Below are positions 61,867-64,000 of a DNA stretch of 64,000 nt, in pieces. Under the pieces are notes generated by a model. That model saw only the letters and a list, made by a program, of their open reading frames with translations, searched no databases and was not told the DNA's origin. This stretch comes from an uncultured Treponema sp. GTDB lineage: Bacteria; Spirochaetota; Spirochaetia; Treponematales; Treponemataceae. The stretch spans positions 186,001 to 250,000 of the forward strand of contig CASGDA010000006.1 in assembly GCA_949300145.1 (NCBI GenBank), read 5' to 3'. The translations under genes and the position numbers were made by a program. Positions within the stretch are counted from its first letter, which is position 1; each line of letters opens with the position of its first letter.

Positions 61867-63666
61867 ATGTTCTCACGAAAAACCAAAATCATCTGTTCAA
61901 TGGGACCCTCCGTCAATAACGACGAAACCATCGAAAACCTCATTCTCTCCGGAATGAATGTGGCCCGGTTTAATTTCTCCCACGGCAGCCACGAAGAGCA
62001 TAAAGCACGGATGGACATTGTCCGGCGGGCAGCCGAAAAGCTGAAACGCCATGTAGCCGTCCTGCTGGACACAAAGGGGCCGGAAATACGCACCGGTCTT
62101 ACAGCTTCCGGCGGTACGGTGACTTTCCGTACCGGCGACGAGGTTGACGTAACCGTTGACGGATGCAAAACGGAAGAAGCCCGCGACGGCAGACCCGGAA
62201 AAATATCCCTTACATGGAAGGATCTGCCGGAAAAGGTGTCTCCGGGCATAAAAATACTTATAGCGGACGGGCTTCTGGAACTGGAAGTCGAATCCGTCTC
62301 CGGCGGAGTCGTCCGATGCCGGGCGAAAAACACGGCGGAAATCGGAAGCAAAAAGAACGTCAACCTGATAGGAATCCATGCGGGACTTCCGATTCTCGCC
62401 GAGCAGGATAAGAGGGACCTCGAATTCGGGGCTTCCCAGAAGGTTGATTTTGTCGCCGTAAGTTTTGTAAGTTTCGCCTCCGAAATACGGGAAGTCCGCA
62501 GGTTTCTCGACTCCCTGGGAAGCCGGGCGAAAATAATCGCCAAAATTGAAAACGAAGAGGGTGTAAACAACATCGCGGAAATAGCGGAGGCGGCCGACGG
62601 TGTTATGGTCGCCCGGGGCGATTTGGGCGTACAGATGCCTACGGAAAGAATTCCCCTGGTGCAAAAGCACATCATAAGCGTATGCCGCGCCGCCGGGAAA
62701 TTCGTCATCACAGCGACGCAGATGCTGGACTCCATGATTACAAACCCGAGGCCGACCCGTGCGGAGCTGACGGATGTCGCCAACGCGATTTTTGACGGAA
62801 CCGATGCGGTCATGCTTTCAGGGGAAACGGCGAACGGCTCTTATCCTGTGGAAGCGGTTAAAATGATGGCCCGGATTGCCGTCACGGTTGAAGATTCTGC
62901 CGAATTCTGCGAGAAAATGAAAAACGAATCCCTGCTCTGTTCCGTACCCGAAGGGGATATCGGACAATTCATGGCCCGCAACGCATATACAACCGCAAGG
63001 GACTCCCGCGCCATGGCGATAATCACCCCGACACGTTCAGGCCACACGGCACAGATGATAAGCAAATACAGGCCGGAGCAGACGGTGGTGGCGGTAACCC
63101 CGGATCCGGTTGTCGCCCGCCAGCTTCTCCTGTACTGGGGAGTTTCCCCGCTTCTGTCCAAGATGGCGGGAACGTCCGATGAAATGCTGCGGAACGCGGT
63201 GAAAGTGTCGCTGGACGCCGGCGCAATAAATATGTCGGACAGAATCGTGCTGGCGGCGGGCATCCCCCTGTCGAACCCCATAATGCTGAATACAATCCAG
63301 GTCATGCTGGTCGGAAGCGTCCTTGCGAAAGCCTCAAAAGGCGGTTTCGCAAAGCAGGGAAATTACAAGGCTTACGGGGAAATTGTCTGCGTGGAAAATC
63401 CGGATGAAATCAGCGGCGGGAATATGCGCCGGAAAAGCATAATCCTTGTCTGCAGGGATTTGACGGAAGACTTCATCCCTGTGCTGCGGGTGGTAAACGG
63501 CGTTATCGCCGAACGGGAATGCACAATCCCGGATTCCGTACTGCGTCTGGTGAATCCGGATTTAGTCTGGCTGGTAAACGCTCCGGGGGCGGTCGCTTCC
63601 CTTGAGCCGGGACTGGCGGTGACACTGGACGGAAAAAGCCTCATGGTTTTTGAAGGCTTTGTCTGA
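61867..63666 (+). CDS. pyk: Pyruvate kinase with C-terminal extension
   Basis: Final ATP-forming step of glycolysis. Core motifs are KIICSMGPSVNNDETIENL, MNVARFNFSHGSHEEH, LLDTKGPEIRTG, IIAKIENEEGVNN, DGVMVARGDLGVQMP and TQMLDSMITNPRPTRAELTDVANAIFDGTDAVMLSGETA. After about residue 490 a roughly 100-residue extension resembles the PEP-utilising mobile domain of some Bacillus-type enzymes (VNGVIAERECTIPDSVL ... GAVASLEPGLAVTLDG), but the TSH motif with the phospho-His is missing. 599 aa. Confidence 0.94.
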   Translation: MFSRKTKIICSMGPSVNNDETIENLILSGMNVARFNFSHGSHEEHKARMDIVRRAAEKLKRHVAVLLDTKGPEIRTGLTASGGTVTFRTGDEVDVTVDGCKTEEARDGRPGKISLTWKDLPEKVSPGIKILIADGLLELEVESVSGGVVRCRAKNTAEIGSKKNVNLIGIHAGLPILAEQDKRDLEFGASQKVDFVAVSFVSFASEIREVRRFLDSLGSRAKIIAKIENEEGVNNIAEIAEAADGVMVARGDLGVQMPTERIPLVQKHIISVCRAAGKFVITATQMLDSMITNPRPTRAELTDVANAIFDGTDAVMLSGETANGSYPVEAVKMMARIAVTVEDSAEFCEKMKNESLLCSVPEGDIGQFMARNAYTTARDSRAMAIITPTRSGHTAQMISKYRPEQTVVAVTPDPVVARQLLLYWGVSPLLSKMAGTSDEMLRNAVKVSLDAGAINMSDRIVLAAGIPLSNPIMLNTIQVMLVGSVLAKASKGGFAKQGNYKAYGEIVCVENPDEISGGNMRRKSIILVCRDLTEDFIPVLRVVNGVIAERECTIPDSVLRLVNPDLVWLVNAPGAVASLEPGLAVTLDGKSLMVFEGFV

Positions 63667-63696
63667 CCAGATGCTTTGCACGGACATATCACCAGC

Positions 63697-63727
63697 AAAA
63701 AAAACGGCGGGAAATCCCGCCGTTTTC
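63697..63727. terminator. Bidirectional rho-independent terminator
   Basis: AAAACGGCGGG (63701-63711) pairs with CCCGCCGTTTT (63716-63726), with A-rich sequence on one side and T-rich on the other, so it can serve both pyk and the convergent MCP gene. Confidence 0.85.
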
Positions 63728-63761
63728 ATTTACAGGAAAACAAAACCGTTGCCTGCAAGGC

Positions 63762-64000
63762 TTACAATTTGAACTTACCGGTTATTTCAACAAGCGTGTC
63801 AATGGCATCCTTGTTAATCACAGTATTCTGGGAGATTTTCTCCACCGCACCGTTAATAGCCTCGGTCGCATTCGCAATCGCACCGGAACGTTCCTGAACC
63901 TGCTGGGAAACAGCGGACAGGCGGTTCATCTCCTTCAGAATCACCTCTGTTCCCGTATTCATCTCGACAGCACCGTCACGGATCTGGACGGTGACATTCT
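63762..64000 (-). CDS. Methyl-accepting chemotaxis protein, C-terminal end (partial)
   Basis: Last 79 codons of a second chemoreceptor. The frame stays open to the window edge, so the gene continues beyond 64000. The sequence (VEMNTGTEVILKEMNRL, AIANATEAINGAVEKI, AIDTLVEITGKFKL) is the methylation-helix end of the cytoplasmic domain, and its tail resembles that of the MCP at 52570-54750. The internal ATG at 63962 is not the start. Confidence 0.88.
   Translation of the reverse strand, partial: NVTVQIRDGAVEMNTGTEVILKEMNRLSAVSQQVQERSGAIANATEAINGAVEKISQNTVINKDAIDTLVEITGKFKL

Overview
The window looks like a chromosomal segment of a Treponema-like spirochaete. This is inferred from a mix of traits: a MurA with Asp in place of the fosfomycin-target Cys, a 6-phosphofructokinase of the Gly/Lys type, methyl-accepting chemotaxis proteins ending in FKL, solute-binding proteins, large TPR proteins without close relatives that I recognise, and partial amino-acid and vitamin pathways. 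Species cannot be named from sequence alone. Most of the window is ordinary, densely packed core genome. The cas/CRISPR segment (about 42.1-50.9 kb) is visibly more AT-rich than its flanks, which suggests it was acquired.

Layout. 0.1-6.2 kb: CtpA protease, RsmE, a WecG/TagA glycosyltransferase, two SpoU-type RNA methyltransferases, an SDR enzyme and a STAS-zinc-ribbon protein. 6.2-15.8 kb: a GHKL-HDOD fusion, a LonB-like protease, a membrane protein, a Nif3-like protein, LspA, and the dnaX-ebfC-recR replication/repair cluster. 15.8-18.5 kb: riboflavin genes ribE-ribBA-ribH behind an FMN riboswitch that sits directly after a tRNA-Ala(CGC). 18.5-33.2 kb: a lipoprotein, phosphofructokinase, SIMPL protein, SSB, a two-component pair whose kinase is cut by an in-frame stop, a large TPR/zinc-ribbon protein, a DUF1015 protein, an unlisted 44-aa ORF, a threonine-synthase-like enzyme and a DUF2156 protein. 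33.3-37.7 kb: PepT, MurA, and an AGCS symporter behind a tandem glycine riboswitch and terminator. 37.7-42.1 kb: a TPP-riboswitch operon thiM-thiE-HAD-thiD-thiC. 42.2-50.9 kb: a type V-A CRISPR-Cas locus (cas12a-cas4-cas1-cas2 followed by 44 repeats and 43 spacers), all read on the minus strand toward the thi operon. 51-64 kb: a PsiE-like protein, YdcF protein, MCP, a CUT1 sugar ABC transporter with NagA, MetE, pyruvate kinase, and the end of a second MCP.

How parts work together. Three metabolite-sensing riboswitches (FMN, glycine, TPP) govern the three supply operons. The Cas12a locus has the effector, adaptation genes, a leader and a long spacer record, so it appears intact and able both to interfere and to acquire spacers. 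The sugar transporter plus NagA points to uptake and use of N-acetylglucosamine-type sugars, with phosphofructokinase and pyruvate kinase in glycolysis.

The most striking genome-wide signal is that about a dozen genes lack a ribosome binding site. They instead carry a sigma70-type promoter (-35, usually 17 bp, -10) whose -10 box ends 6-12 bases before the start codon, predicting leaderless or nearly leaderless mRNAs. Other points of note are mutually exclusive hairpins below the FMN riboswitch, a pyruvate kinase tail lacking its phospho-carrier histidine motif, and a HAD phosphatase embedded in a thiamine operon that lacks thiazole synthesis genes.
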